From positions 1 through 64,000 of the forward strand of contig NZ_JAYSDK010000012.1 in NCBI RefSeq assembly GCF_041914405.1: 64,000 nt of DNA. Reading direction: 5' to 3'. Shown here piece after piece: positions 25,123 to 33,620 of this stretch. A program made the translations under genes and the position numbers. The number at the start of each line of letters is the position of its first letter. The stretch's first letter is position 1. The notes beneath the pieces were generated by a model, which was not told where the DNA came from, searched no databases, and saw nothing but the letters and a program-made list of their open reading frames with translations. The DNA is from Zoogloea sp041914405. GTDB lineage: Bacteria > Pseudomonadota > Gammaproteobacteria > Burkholderiales > Rhodocyclaceae.

Positions 25123-26231
25123 TTCTTTGCTTCCGCAGTGAGGGTGGCGGGCTCCACGCGGCTGAGGCCGCGGGTGCCGGAAACGACCAGGGCGCCGTCG
25201 GCGGCCTGGACCATGCTGGTGAGGCCGGTGGGCAGGGACGTGGCCAGCGGCGTGAAGCGGTTGGCCGCCGCATCGCCGCGCAGCAGGCGGCCACTTTCGT
25301 CGGCCAGCAGCACGGCGCCGTCGGCCAGCTTCAGGCCGGCGGTCAGCGTGACCGGCTGGGCGAGTTCGACCTGCGCCCAGCTGGCGCCGTCGCCGCGCCA
25401 AGCGTTACCGCGCAGGCCGTAGGCCAGCAGGCTCTGCCCGCCAAGGCCAAGCGCACCGAAGAAGGTGCCGGCGTAGGGCGTCTGCAAGCGCTGGAAGCTG
25501 GCGCCACCGTCGGTGGAGCGGAACAGCACGCCCTGCTCACCGGCGATCAACAGGCCGCCGGCGTCCTGGCTGACGGCGTAGAGGTGCTTGCCGCCCGGGT
25601 TGGGAATACGTGTCATCAGGGACTGCCAGCTCTTGCCGCCGTCGGCGGTGGCCAATGCAAGACCGTAGGCGCCGACGATCCAGCCGTGCTGGGCATCGGC
25701 GAAGAAGACGCCAAGAAAGGGTTTATCCGGCCCGTCCTGCAGAAGGCCTTCGGCCTCACGCAGATGGCGGGCGGCTGCGTCGCCGCCGGTGGCGAGCTGC
25801 GCGCGGGCGTTCTCGGCGACGATCTGCGCCGCCTGGCGGCCGTCGAGCTGGCGCTGCCAGGTCTCGCCACCGTCCGCGCTGTGGAGCACCACGCCGCTAT
25901 GGCCGACCGCCCAACCGAGCTTGTCGGACACGAAATGGATCGAAGTCAGCGCCACGCTGACCGGCACGCCTTTGGCTTGCCGCCAGCTGCGGCCGTCGTC
26001 ATCGGACAGCAGCACCAGCCCGCGTTCGCCGACCGACACCAGACGCTTGCCGGCCCGACCGACGGAGAGTTGCAGGGAATGGGCTGCGCGCGCATTGAGC
26101 TGGGCCGGTTGCACCAGCAGGTCCGGCACCGAGCGGGTGTCGGCCGCACTGGCGGCTGGCGCCAGCAGCGCGAGCAAGGAGAAGGTCGCGGCGAGGCGCA
26201 ACGACCGACGAGCGGAGAGAGAGGATCGCAT
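25119..26231 (-). CDS. Periplasmic YCF48/BNR-type beta-propeller protein
   Basis: 370 aa with a signal peptide (LAATFSLLALLAPAASA-AD). At least four propeller repeats of the form G-x-G-x-x-x-x-S-x-D-G-G-x-x-W are visible (VGHSGVVLHSADGGETW, VGAYGLALATADGGKSW, AGEQGVLFRSTDGGASF). YCF48 relatives act in assembling membrane complexes (HCF136 for photosystem II). Here it is coupled by overlap to the RND gene, so it may assemble or gate the transporter. The start MRSSLSARR at 26231 is chosen for the signal peptide. Confidence 0.85.
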   Translation of the reverse strand: MRSSLSARRSLRLAATFSLLALLAPAASAADTRSVPDLLVQPAQLNARAAHSLQLSVGRAGKRLVSVGERGLVLLSDDDGRSWRQAKGVPVSVALTSIHFVSDKLGWAVGHSGVVLHSADGGETWQRQLDGRQAAQIVAENARAQLATGGDAAARHLREAEGLLQDGPDKPFLGVFFADAQHGWIVGAYGLALATADGGKSWQSLMTRIPNPGGKHLYAVSQDAGGLLIAGEQGVLFRSTDGGASFQRLQTPYAGTFFGALGLGGQSLLAYGLRGNAWRGDGASWAQVELAQPVTLTAGLKLADGAVLLADESGRLLRGDAAANRFTPLATSLPTGLTSMVQAADGALVVSGTRGLSRVEPATLTAEAKK

Positions 26232-26379
26232 CTTGAACACCTGTTCCGCGGCACTACCACGCAACACCGGTGTTCGCGACACCGGCCACGGCAGGCCGCA
26301 GAAAAACAAGGGAAGAACCGGGGTCGGCCGGACCCTGCGCGGGCTGCGCGCCGGGCCGGCCTTCCTGGGGAGGGAGAAC

Positions 26380-27744
26380 TCAGCGGGCCGCCTCGGCCGC
26401 CACCGCATCGCCGGTGAAGTAGGTTTCCTTCTTGCGCGGCACGATCTTGAACTCTTCCTCGTTGAGCGCCTGGATCACGCTCATCGTGTTGGCCTGCAGG
26501 TTGAAGACGGTGGCGGTCTTCATCATCGTGCCCGGCAGCGCCGGCACCACGAAGGGGGTGACCTGGGTGGTGCGCCACAGCTTGCCTTCGGCGTCGAAGC
26601 CGTCAGCCAGCGCGATCAGCCAGGTGTCCTCGTCCAGGTAGTAGCGACGCTTGGGCACCGCGTGGCGCTTGCCAGGTGCGACAGTGGCCTCGACGACCCA
26701 TACGCGGTGCTTTTCCCAGCGCACGTGGTCCGGATTGAGATGGTGCTTGCCGATCGCATCGTCCAGCTTGGCGCCGATGAAGCCGTTGTTGTTGTAGGGA
26801 ATCAGCAGCTCCTTCTTGCCGATCAGCTTCCACTGGAAACGGTCGAGGGCGCCGAAGAAGCCCTGCACCTCGTCGAAGTAGTTGGCACCGGAGGCCACGA
26901 AGTCGGGCGTGTCGTAGGACACCGTCGGGGCGCGGCGCACGCGACGCTGGCCGACCAGGTACTGCCAGGCCTGGCGGGACTGCTTCATGTCGATGCTGTC
27001 GCGGATAACCAGCGACTCACCAGCCTTGAATGGCGGCTCCAGGGTGTTGAAGCGGAACATCGCGTACTCACCGGACCAGCTCTCGGGCGTGGCGTCCTTG
27101 TAGTACTGCGGGTACTGGAAGGCGATCTCGTTGCGGGTGGCCAGGGTCTTGCTGCCGTCCGCGTTGCCGACGATGTTCTTGAAGCGGTATTCGATGGACT
27201 CGGCTTCGAGGCGCATCAGGTAGTTCCACATCACCTCGACGCCCTCCTTCGGAATCGGGAAGGGCGTGCCACCGATGCAGCCTTCAAGAGAGTAGCCGCC
27301 GTCCTTGGTCTTGCAGCGGGTGGCGTTCTTGAAGACGTTGTCGTACACCTCCTGCGGCGCCGCGGCCGTGCGGTGGGACGGATAGACGTCGAGACGGAAG
27401 CTGTCCGGATACTTGGCGAGCAGCGCCTTGGTGCCGTCGGACAGCAGGTCGGCGTACTGGGCGGCGTTCTTGGCGGTGACTTGGAAAACCGGCTTTTCGT
27501 CGGCGAAGATCTGGGTCGGGATGACGCCCAGCTTCTTGCCCGGCAGCGGCTTGGTGATGCCGCCGTTCCAGGCCGGGATGCTGCCGTCCTTGTTGCCGTC
27601 CTTGTTGCCGGCCTTCTCGCCGCCCAGCGGCGTCAGCGTGCTCTTCAGCTTGGCGGCCTCATCGGCGCTCACCGCAGCATGGGCGGCCTGGCCGCCGGCC
27701 AGCAGGGCCACCAGCGCGGTGGCGAGAATCTTGGTCTGGTTCAT
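26380..27744 (-). CDS. DUF1329 periplasmic protein
   Basis: 454 aa with a signal peptide (MNQTKILATALVALLAGGQAAHA-A). DUF1329 family: the N-terminal lysine/glycine-rich start with SIPAWNGGI, and the body with WEKHRVWVVEATVAPGKRH and RRYYLDEDTWLIALADGFDAEG. As I recall the family is grouped with the LolA/LolB lipid-carrier fold; this is from memory. It is always seen beside DUF1302 genes. A periplasmic carrier between the RND protein and the outer membrane is a reasonable guess, not shown. Confidence 0.88.
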   Translation of the reverse strand: MNQTKILATALVALLAGGQAAHAAVSADEAAKLKSTLTPLGGEKAGNKDGNKDGSIPAWNGGITKPLPGKKLGVIPTQIFADEKPVFQVTAKNAAQYADLLSDGTKALLAKYPDSFRLDVYPSHRTAAAPQEVYDNVFKNATRCKTKDGGYSLEGCIGGTPFPIPKEGVEVMWNYLMRLEAESIEYRFKNIVGNADGSKTLATRNEIAFQYPQYYKDATPESWSGEYAMFRFNTLEPPFKAGESLVIRDSIDMKQSRQAWQYLVGQRRVRRAPTVSYDTPDFVASGANYFDEVQGFFGALDRFQWKLIGKKELLIPYNNNGFIGAKLDDAIGKHHLNPDHVRWEKHRVWVVEATVAPGKRHAVPKRRYYLDEDTWLIALADGFDAEGKLWRTTQVTPFVVPALPGTMMKTATVFNLQANTMSVIQALNEEEFKIVPRKKETYFTGDAVAAEAAR

Positions 27745-27771
27745 GTGTGTCTCCTCGTTGCTTGATGCGAA

Positions 27772-29460
27772 TCAGAAGCTGCGCTGGATCGACAGGGACA
27801 CGAAGTCGCGGTCGCCATGGAAGTTCTGGTAGGACAGCTCGGGCACCGCGGTGCCATAGCGCACCACCGAGCCGGCCGATCCGATGTAGTGGGTGTAGTT
27901 GAGGCTGCCCTGCCAGGTCTTCTGGTAGTCCGCCTTCACGCCGATGCTGACGTTGCCGCCGTGCTCGGACGGGAACAGCGCGCCATTCACCGAGGAGCGG
28001 CCGCTGATGCCGTAGCTCATGCCGATCGGCACTTGCAGGTCGACGCCGGGCACCACCTGGAAGTATTCGGGCTGGAAGATGAACTGCAGCGCGCTGGCAT
28101 CCTTGGTGGCCAGCGGATCGAGCTGGTCGGCGTTGTCGCTGATCGACAGGCGGCGGTTGTAGGCCAGCTCGCCGATAAAGGACGCGCCTTCCCACAGGGC
28201 GCTGGCGCCGAACACGCTGATCGCCGACATGTTGAGGTGCATCGTCTTGCCGACCGGATAGGCCGCGCGGCCCTTGCCGTTGGAGTCGGCATTGGTGATG
28301 ACGGCGTTGCCGGAGGCCACCAGCGGCATGTTGTCGCGGAAGGACAGCTCGGCCGCCACGTTGGTCTCGCCGACCAGGGTGCTGACGCTGGCACCGACGG
28401 TGCGGATGTTCTCGCCGAAGACCATCACGTAGTCGCCGATGCTGCCGGCGCGCACATTGACGCCGGGGCGTGCGTAGAACTGGGGCAGCTTGTCGTGGAA
28501 CTGGGCCGCGTAGAAGCCGTACTCCGCGTCACCCGACTTGAACTTGACCTGGAAACCACCCTGGCCGGAGTTGCGCGGTTCGATGTCCTGGCTGCGGTAG
28601 AGCACCGCGCCAGGGCCTAGGATCAGGGATTCGCCGCCGACATCGACGAAGTCGGCGAAGCTGAAGTAGCTGCCCGCCGCCGGCAGGCGCGTCTTGCGCC
28701 ATTCGAGCTGGTAGTAGGCGCCGATCGACACGGTCGGGCTGAGCTGGACCTGGGTGGACAGCTGGCCGACCGGACGGGCGATCTCCTTGAACTGGGAATT
28801 GGGGACCGACAGGGCCTTGATCAGGTCTAGAGGCGTCTGCGCACCGGCGATGCCGTTGTTACCAAAGAACAGGCTCTCACCGTAAAGCTGCGTGAAGCGG
28901 CCGCCCTTCACGTTGACGTTCATGTCGCCGGGCGCGAAGTTGATGTAGCCGAAGGCGTCCATCAGCTCGGCCTTGCGGCCGTGCAGTTGCTCGGTGCCGC
29001 GGGTGAATTCGTCGTAGCGGACAGAGCGGGAATTGACCAGCGCCCCGCCGAGCGCGCCGGGGTTGTCGTTGCCGCGGTTATAGACGTCGTCGTACCAGGC
29101 GGCGCCGCTGAGGCGGAAGCCGAAGTCCTTCTTGTAGCGCAGCTCCAACTCGGACAGCAGGTCGAAGCGATTGGAGATCAGGCCCTTGCCGAAATTGAGG
29201 TCACCATCGTTGGTGTTGGCCTGGGGGCCGAGGGAGTTGTCGGCCACCGAAGGGTTGGCATTGCGCACGCGGAAGGCGGCGCTGTACTTGAGCGTGTTAT
29301 CCCAGCTCAGGGCCACATCCGGGTTGCCGGTGTCGATGGCGACGGCGCTCGCCCCACCACTTCCCAGCAGCGTAAGCGCCAGCACCGTGGCGAGATGCAG
29401 CTTGGGTTGGCGCAGGCAAAACGGGGCCATAGCGGCGGTCCGGAAAGGACGCTTGTTCAT
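27772..29460 (-). CDS. DUF1302 outer-membrane beta-barrel protein
   Basis: 562 aa with a signal peptide (ATVLALTLLGSGGASA-V). Long runs of alternating hydrophobic residues and a C-terminal Phe (SLSIQRSF) point to an outer-membrane barrel. The DUF1302 start (NPDVALSWDNTLKYSAAFRV) is clear. It is the first gene of the envelope operon, with an AGGAGGAAG site, and stands behind the LysR-type operator at 29552-29615. DUF1302 genes often sit near catabolic genes for hydrophobic substrates, so substrate passage through the outer membrane is likely. Confidence 0.88.
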   Translation of the reverse strand: MNKRPFRTAAMAPFCLRQPKLHLATVLALTLLGSGGASAVAIDTGNPDVALSWDNTLKYSAAFRVRNANPSVADNSLGPQANTNDGDLNFGKGLISNRFDLLSELELRYKKDFGFRLSGAAWYDDVYNRGNDNPGALGGALVNSRSVRYDEFTRGTEQLHGRKAELMDAFGYINFAPGDMNVNVKGGRFTQLYGESLFFGNNGIAGAQTPLDLIKALSVPNSQFKEIARPVGQLSTQVQLSPTVSIGAYYQLEWRKTRLPAAGSYFSFADFVDVGGESLILGPGAVLYRSQDIEPRNSGQGGFQVKFKSGDAEYGFYAAQFHDKLPQFYARPGVNVRAGSIGDYVMVFGENIRTVGASVSTLVGETNVAAELSFRDNMPLVASGNAVITNADSNGKGRAAYPVGKTMHLNMSAISVFGASALWEGASFIGELAYNRRLSISDNADQLDPLATKDASALQFIFQPEYFQVVPGVDLQVPIGMSYGISGRSSVNGALFPSEHGGNVSIGVKADYQKTWQGSLNYTHYIGSAGSVVRYGTAVPELSYQNFHGDRDFVSLSIQRSF

Positions 29461-29551
29461 GTCTTCCTCCTCATGCGTGATGTGTCTTGCGTCTGGTTGC
29501 CCGTCTGGTGGCGAAGGCCGCGGGCCTGAATCGCAGCGGGTTGGTGCGCAA

Positions 29552-29615
29552 GTTATCGAGCGGGAGGATTACCGTCCAATACCATTATTTCCCCTTCTTA
29601 ATACCCTACAGGTAT
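29552..29615 (-). promoter_or_regulatory. LysR-type operator and promoter, DUF1302/LysR intergenic region
   Basis: TACCGTCCAATAC (29570-29582), 18 bp, then the dyad ATACC-CTACA-GGTAT (29601-29615): the same two elements with the same spacing and orientation as at 10834-10879. On the minus strand TTGGAC (29574-29579) and GATAAC (29552-29557) give a -35/-10 pair with a 16-bp spacer, reading into the DUF1302 operon. The site also lies just upstream of the LysR gene, so autoregulation is likely. Confidence 0.8.
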
Positions 29616-29662
29616 CATCAAGAAGACCGGCCTGCCGGTACATGACAAAGGGGAATCGAAAC

Positions 29663-30559
29663 GTGGATCTACGTCACCTGCGCTACTTCGTCGCTGTCGC
29701 CGAAGAGGAGAACATCGGGCGCGCGGCGGCGCGGCTGCACATCTCGCAACCGCCGTTGACGCGACAGATCCAGCAGCTGGAAGAGGAACTGGGCGTCACG
29801 CTGTTCATCCGCACGCCGCGCGGCATGGAGCTGACCCAGGCGGGAGAACTGTTTCTAGAGGAGGCGCGCAACATCCGCGCGCTGGTCGAGCAGGCCACCG
29901 AACGCACTCAGCGGGCCGGCCAAGGCAAGCTCGGGCGGCTGGACGTGGGGATTTTCGGGTCGGCGATCCTGGACGCGATTCCGAAACTGCTGCTGGCTTT
30001 CCGCAACCGCTATCCCGACGTGAAAGTGGTGCTGCACACGATGACCAAGGCCGAGCAGATCGAGGCACTGCGCCAGCGCCGCATCTCGGTGGGCTTCAAC
30101 CGCATGCTGGCCCCACTGGCTGACCTAGACATCAAGCAGGTCACCACGGAATCCCTGCTGTTGGCCGTGCCGGCCGAGCATCCACTCGCCGCCCAACCAG
30201 TGATCCGCTTCGCAGAGTTGCAGGACCATCCGATGGTGCTGTTTCCCACCGGCGCGCGGCCGAGCTTCATCGACAAGGTGATCGGCCTGTGTGCAGACAG
30301 CGGCTTCCAGCCGCAGATTTCGCAGGAAGTGGGCGATGCCGTCACCGGCGTCGCGCTGGTGGCCGGTGGTTTCGGGGTGTGCCTGGTGCCCGACTCGGCC
30401 ACCACGCTGCAGTTTCCCGGCGTGGTCTATCGCCAGTTGGCTGACACCCCGCCGAACTTCTTCGTGGACCTCAGCTGCATCTACCGCAAGGATGACCAGT
30501 CTCCGATCCTGGCTGCCTTCCTCGATACCGCGGAACGCTACCGGGAAGAGACGGCCTGA
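29663..30559 (+). CDS. LysR-type transcriptional regulator (CatM/BenM/AphT-like)
   Basis: 298 aa. An N-terminal winged HTH (VDLRHLRYFVAVAEEENIGRAAARLHISQPPLTRQIQQLEEELG pattern, residues 1-45) precedes a periplasmic-binding-fold effector domain of the CatM/BenM/ClcR type. The GTG at 29663 is chosen because AAAGGGGA precedes it and because VDLRHLRYF is the usual family start; the ATG at 29642 has no ribosome binding site. It is divergent from the DUF1302 operon. The shared operators make it the likely activator of both that operon and dmpC onward, comparable to the LysR regulators known for lower phenol pathways in Comamonas (AphT). The inducer is unknown. Confidence 0.9.
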   Translation: MDLRHLRYFVAVAEEENIGRAAARLHISQPPLTRQIQQLEEELGVTLFIRTPRGMELTQAGELFLEEARNIRALVEQATERTQRAGQGKLGRLDVGIFGSAILDAIPKLLLAFRNRYPDVKVVLHTMTKAEQIEALRQRRISVGFNRMLAPLADLDIKQVTTESLLLAVPAEHPLAAQPVIRFAELQDHPMVLFPTGARPSFIDKVIGLCADSGFQPQISQEVGDAVTGVALVAGGFGVCLVPDSATTLQFPGVVYRQLADTPPNFFVDLSCIYRKDDQSPILAAFLDTAERYREETA

Positions 30560-30565
30560 AAAGGC

Positions 30566-31021
30566 TTACTGGATGATGAAGGACGTGAACAGCGCGTGCT
30601 TCACCGGGCCTTCCGCCGGCTTTCGACGCCCCTGCTTGTCGGTCCTTGCCGGAGTGCCAACCGTGGAATTGGCCGCGTCCTTGATTTCCTCGACGAGTTC
30701 CTCGCGAGCCTGTATCGACTGCAGTTCCGACCCTGAATGGGCGCACAGCAGCATCAGGATCTGATGCCGGATGATCGGCATGTAGGCGGTAATGACCGAT
30801 GCCGCCGCCGGATCGTTGAGGCGGAAGGTGATCGCGATCTGGATGAAGCGGCTCTCCCCACCCGGCTCCGGTGCCAGGTTGGTGGTAATCACTTCCAGCG
30901 GCACGAATTCGCTGGCACCGCCGCCCCCGCCTCCATGTTCGTTGGCAAAAGCCGGAACGGCCGATCCGAGCATGCATACACACAGGAAAACGGCGCGAAG
31001 GATTGCACGGACGTTCAGCAT
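30566..31021 (-). CDS. FliL-like protein with signal peptide
   Basis: 151 aa. The FliL domain (PLEVITTNLAPEPGGESRFIQIAITFRLNDPAAA, C-terminal SIQAREELVEEIKDAAN pattern) stabilises the flagellar motor in true FliL. Here the N-terminus looks like a cleavable signal (VFLCVCMLGSAVPAFA-NE) instead of a retained anchor, and no flagellar genes are near. A glycine run follows the signal. It ends 6 bp from the convergent LysR gene. Confidence 0.75.
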   Translation of the reverse strand: MLNVRAILRAVFLCVCMLGSAVPAFANEHGGGGGGASEFVPLEVITTNLAPEPGGESRFIQIAITFRLNDPAAASVITAYMPIIRHQILMLLCAHSGSELQSIQAREELVEEIKDAANSTVGTPARTDKQGRRKPAEGPVKHALFTSFIIQ

Positions 31022-31052
31022 GGACGGAAGCCTCTTCGGTCAGCACATAGCA

Positions 31053-31076
31053 AAAACGCCCCTTTCGGGGCGTTTT
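31053..31076 (-). terminator. Terminator after tRNA-Ser
   Basis: The stem AAAACGCCCC/GGGGCGTTTT with a four-base loop ends in T on both strands. It lies 7 bp beyond the tRNA 3' end and upstream of the fliL-like gene. Confidence 0.85.
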
Positions 31077-31083
31077 CTGAATT

Positions 31084-31174
31084 TGGCGGAGAGGGCGGGA
31101 TTCGAACCCGCGTCAGGGTATTACCCTGAACACGCTTTCCAGGCGTGCGACTTAAACCGCTCATCCACCTCTCC
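31084..31174 (-). tRNA. tRNA-Ser (anticodon GGA)
   Basis: 91 nt on the minus strand. The acceptor stem GGAGAGG pairs with CCTCTCC, then discriminator G and an encoded CCA. The anticodon loop CTGGAAA gives GGA (reads UCC/UCU). The long variable arm (GTTCAGGGTAATACCCTGAC) is typical for serine, and the T arm has GGTTCGAATCC. Confidence 0.96.
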
Positions 31175-31188
31175 TAAGTGGAGGCGGC

Positions 31189-31216
31189 ACTATATACTAG
31201 AATTTAAAAAAGTCAA
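31189..31216 (-). promoter_or_regulatory. Sigma-70 promoter of tRNA-Ser
   Basis: On the minus strand TTGACT, 16 bp, TATAGT lie about 15 bp before the tRNA 5' end; both boxes are near consensus. Confidence 0.8.
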
Positions 31217-31230
31217 AGCCTTTTTTGAAA

Positions 31231-33267
31231 TCACCTGCGTACCTCCTGGCCATCGGGCAGCCTCACGAAGTCCACCAGAGCTTGCACCTCAGCCGACGGC
31301 GGCGGTGTCAGCAGGCTGACGACGGCAATGACGATGAAGCCCACCGGCACGCCAAAGACCCCGCAGGAGATCGGATTGATGTCGAGCCAGGCCGCCTCCA
31401 TGCTGCCACCGAAAAAGGTATGGGTGCGCGCGATGTAGAACAGCGTCACCCCCAGTCCAGCCACCATACCGGCCACCGCGCCCCATTTGTTGGCGCGCTT
31501 CCAGAAGATGCCCAACACCAGCGCCGGGAAGAAGGCCGACGCGGCGATCGAGAAGGCCAGGCCGACCATGAACAGGATGCTGTCCGGCCGCATCGACGCC
31601 ACCCATGCGGCCACCACCGCCACCACCAGCAGCTGGGACTTGGTGATCACCAGGCGGCGCTGGGTGGATGCATTGGGATTGACCATCTGGTAATACAGGT
31701 CGTGGGACAGGGCGTGGGAAATCGTCAGCAGCAGGCCGTCCGCGGTGGACAGGGCGGCCGCCAGCCCACCGGCCGCCACCAGGCCCGACACGACGTAGGG
31801 CAGCCCGGCGATCTCGGGCACCAGCAGCAGGATCGCGTCGCTGTTGATACTGAGTTCGGCCAACTGGAGAATGCCATCGCCATTGATGTCCTCCACCCGC
31901 ACCAGGCCCGTGCGCGCCCACGAGGCCACCCAGTGGGGCAAGGTCGCGATGCTGGAGCCGACCAGGTTGCTATAGACCTCCCACTTGGCAAAGACCGCGT
32001 AAGCCGGCGCCGTGAGATACAACAAGGAGATGAAGAACAGCGACCAGAACACCGAGTGACGCGCCTCGCGGACGGTCGGTGTGGTGTAGTAACGGGTCAG
32101 GATATGCGGTAGCGCCGCCGTGCCGACCATCAGCACGAAGCTCAGCGCGATGAAGTTGTTGCGCTCACTGGCCTTGCTTTGCGGCTCGGTGCCAGGGAAA
32201 GCCTCCGCGTGGGCCGCCGGGTTGACGGATCGCGCCAGGCTCTCCTGGCGCACCCGCTCCCACTTCAGGCGCGCCTCGTCCGGCGTGCGCGGCAGATCGC
32301 GAAGGGCCCGCTCGGCGGCGGCGATCTCCCGCGCCGGCGCCCCTGAGGTCCGCAGTTCATTGACGCGCCGGATCTGCACGACGCGCTCCGCTGCCAGCGA
32401 CTCCGGCAGGTCCACGATCTTCCGCGCATACTCGTCGGCCCGCGCCCGGAACTGGGCATGCACGGCGTTCTCCCGCGGCTCGGAGAACAGTTCGAGTTCC
32501 TTGACCCCCAGATCCTGCAACACCCGCCCGTACACCACCTGGGGCACCGGAACGCCAGTGACCTTGTAGGACAGAATGGTCACCGGCACCAGGTAGGCGA
32601 CGATCAGGATCACGTACTGGGCGACCTGGGTCCAGGTCACCGCCCGCATCCCGCCCAGGAAGGAACACACCAGCACGCCAGCCAGGCCGACGAACACGCC
32701 GATCTCGAACTCGATGCCGATGAAGCGGCTGGTGATCAGGCCGACGCCGTAGATCTGCGCGACGACATACACGAAGCTGGCCAGCACCCCCGCAAACACT
32801 CCGACGACCCGAGCGAAATGCCCTTCGTAGCGCGCACCGAGGAAGTCCGGAATGGTGAACTGGCCGAACTTGCGCAGGTAGGGCGCCAGCAGGATGGCTA
32901 CCAGCACATAGCCGCCGGTCCACCCGACCACGAAGGCCAGGCCCTCGAAGCCAGCGTAGTACAGCGTGCCTGCCAGACCGATGAAGGAAGCGGCACTCAT
33001 CCAGTCCGCGGCAGTCGCCATGCCGTTGAACATCGCCGGCACGCGGCGGCCAGCCACATAGTATTCGGACACGTCGGAGGTACGGCTCATCACGCCGATC
33101 GACGCATAGATGGCGATCGTCGCGAACAGGAAGATCTGCCCGATCCAGTGCGGCGTCAGCCCAAAGCGCTCGGCCACCGCCAGCAAGCCGACGAAGGCCA
33201 CGAAACCAAGGGAATAGAGGAGGTAATAACGTCGAAGACGGCGGGAAAACGCGGCAAGGGAAGTCAT
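31231..33267 (-). CDS. Sodium:solute symporter (VC_2705/ActP-like) with EF-hand loop
   Basis: 678 aa, 13 or so membrane helices of the SSS family (YVAGRRVPAMFNGMATAADWMSAASFIG is the signature start). A hydrophilic insert of about 110 residues (roughly 255-365) separates early and late helices. Near residue 460 an exact EF-hand loop, DINGDGILQLAE, has ligands at positions 1, 3, 5 and 12. With the adjacent DUF4212 small subunit and acs nearby, acetate or another short carboxylate is the likely substrate. Last gene of the minus-strand block, 12 bp after the DUF4212 gene. Confidence 0.92.
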   Translation of the reverse strand: MTSLAAFSRRLRRYYLLYSLGFVAFVGLLAVAERFGLTPHWIGQIFLFATIAIYASIGVMSRTSDVSEYYVAGRRVPAMFNGMATAADWMSAASFIGLAGTLYYAGFEGLAFVVGWTGGYVLVAILLAPYLRKFGQFTIPDFLGARYEGHFARVVGVFAGVLASFVYVVAQIYGVGLITSRFIGIEFEIGVFVGLAGVLVCSFLGGMRAVTWTQVAQYVILIVAYLVPVTILSYKVTGVPVPQVVYGRVLQDLGVKELELFSEPRENAVHAQFRARADEYARKIVDLPESLAAERVVQIRRVNELRTSGAPAREIAAAERALRDLPRTPDEARLKWERVRQESLARSVNPAAHAEAFPGTEPQSKASERNNFIALSFVLMVGTAALPHILTRYYTTPTVREARHSVFWSLFFISLLYLTAPAYAVFAKWEVYSNLVGSSIATLPHWVASWARTGLVRVEDINGDGILQLAELSINSDAILLLVPEIAGLPYVVSGLVAAGGLAAALSTADGLLLTISHALSHDLYYQMVNPNASTQRRLVITKSQLLVVAVVAAWVASMRPDSILFMVGLAFSIAASAFFPALVLGIFWKRANKWGAVAGMVAGLGVTLFYIARTHTFFGGSMEAAWLDINPISCGVFGVPVGFIVIAVVSLLTPPPSAEVQALVDFVRLPDGQEVRR

Positions 33268-33279
33268 CCAGTCGTGGCC

Positions 33280-33543
33280 TCAGTGATCGTCACGGACGCC
33301 GAAGCGGCGGTCCAGCCTGTCCATGCAGTGCGCGTAAATCCAGACGATCGCCAGGAACACCAGCAGCGCCCCCTGGGCCGCCATGTAGAACCCCAGCGGC
33401 CAGCCCAGGAATTCGATGGTGTTCAGCTCCCCGGCAAACCAGCCGGGCAGGAAGCTCACCGCCGCCCACAGCAACAGCAAGGCAGACGTGAGACGCAGCG
33501 TGGCCCTCCAGTAGGCCTGCTTTCTCGTGTCGGTATCGCTCAT
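33280..33543 (-). CDS. DUF4212 small subunit of the sodium:solute symporter
   Basis: 87 aa with two membrane helices (LRLTSALLLLWAAVSFLPGWF and FYMAAQGALLVFLAIVWIYAH). The DUF4212 family is the regular partner of VC_2705-type symporters and is encoded here directly upstream. The C-terminal MDRLDRRFGV is usual for the family. Confidence 0.9.
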   Translation of the reverse strand: MSDTDTRKQAYWRATLRLTSALLLLWAAVSFLPGWFAGELNTIEFLGWPLGFYMAAQGALLVFLAIVWIYAHCMDRLDRRFGVRDDH

Positions 33544-33620
33544 CCATCACTCTCCTGTCCTGCCATGGTGCCTGGCCGGCACCCCTGCCAAGACCCGAGT
33601 ATAGCGTTCATGCATGGGCC

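Noticed and set aside
29642..30559. LysR gene starting at the ATG at 29642
   Set aside because: No ribosome binding site and a non-homologous N-terminal addition; the GTG at 29663 fits better.
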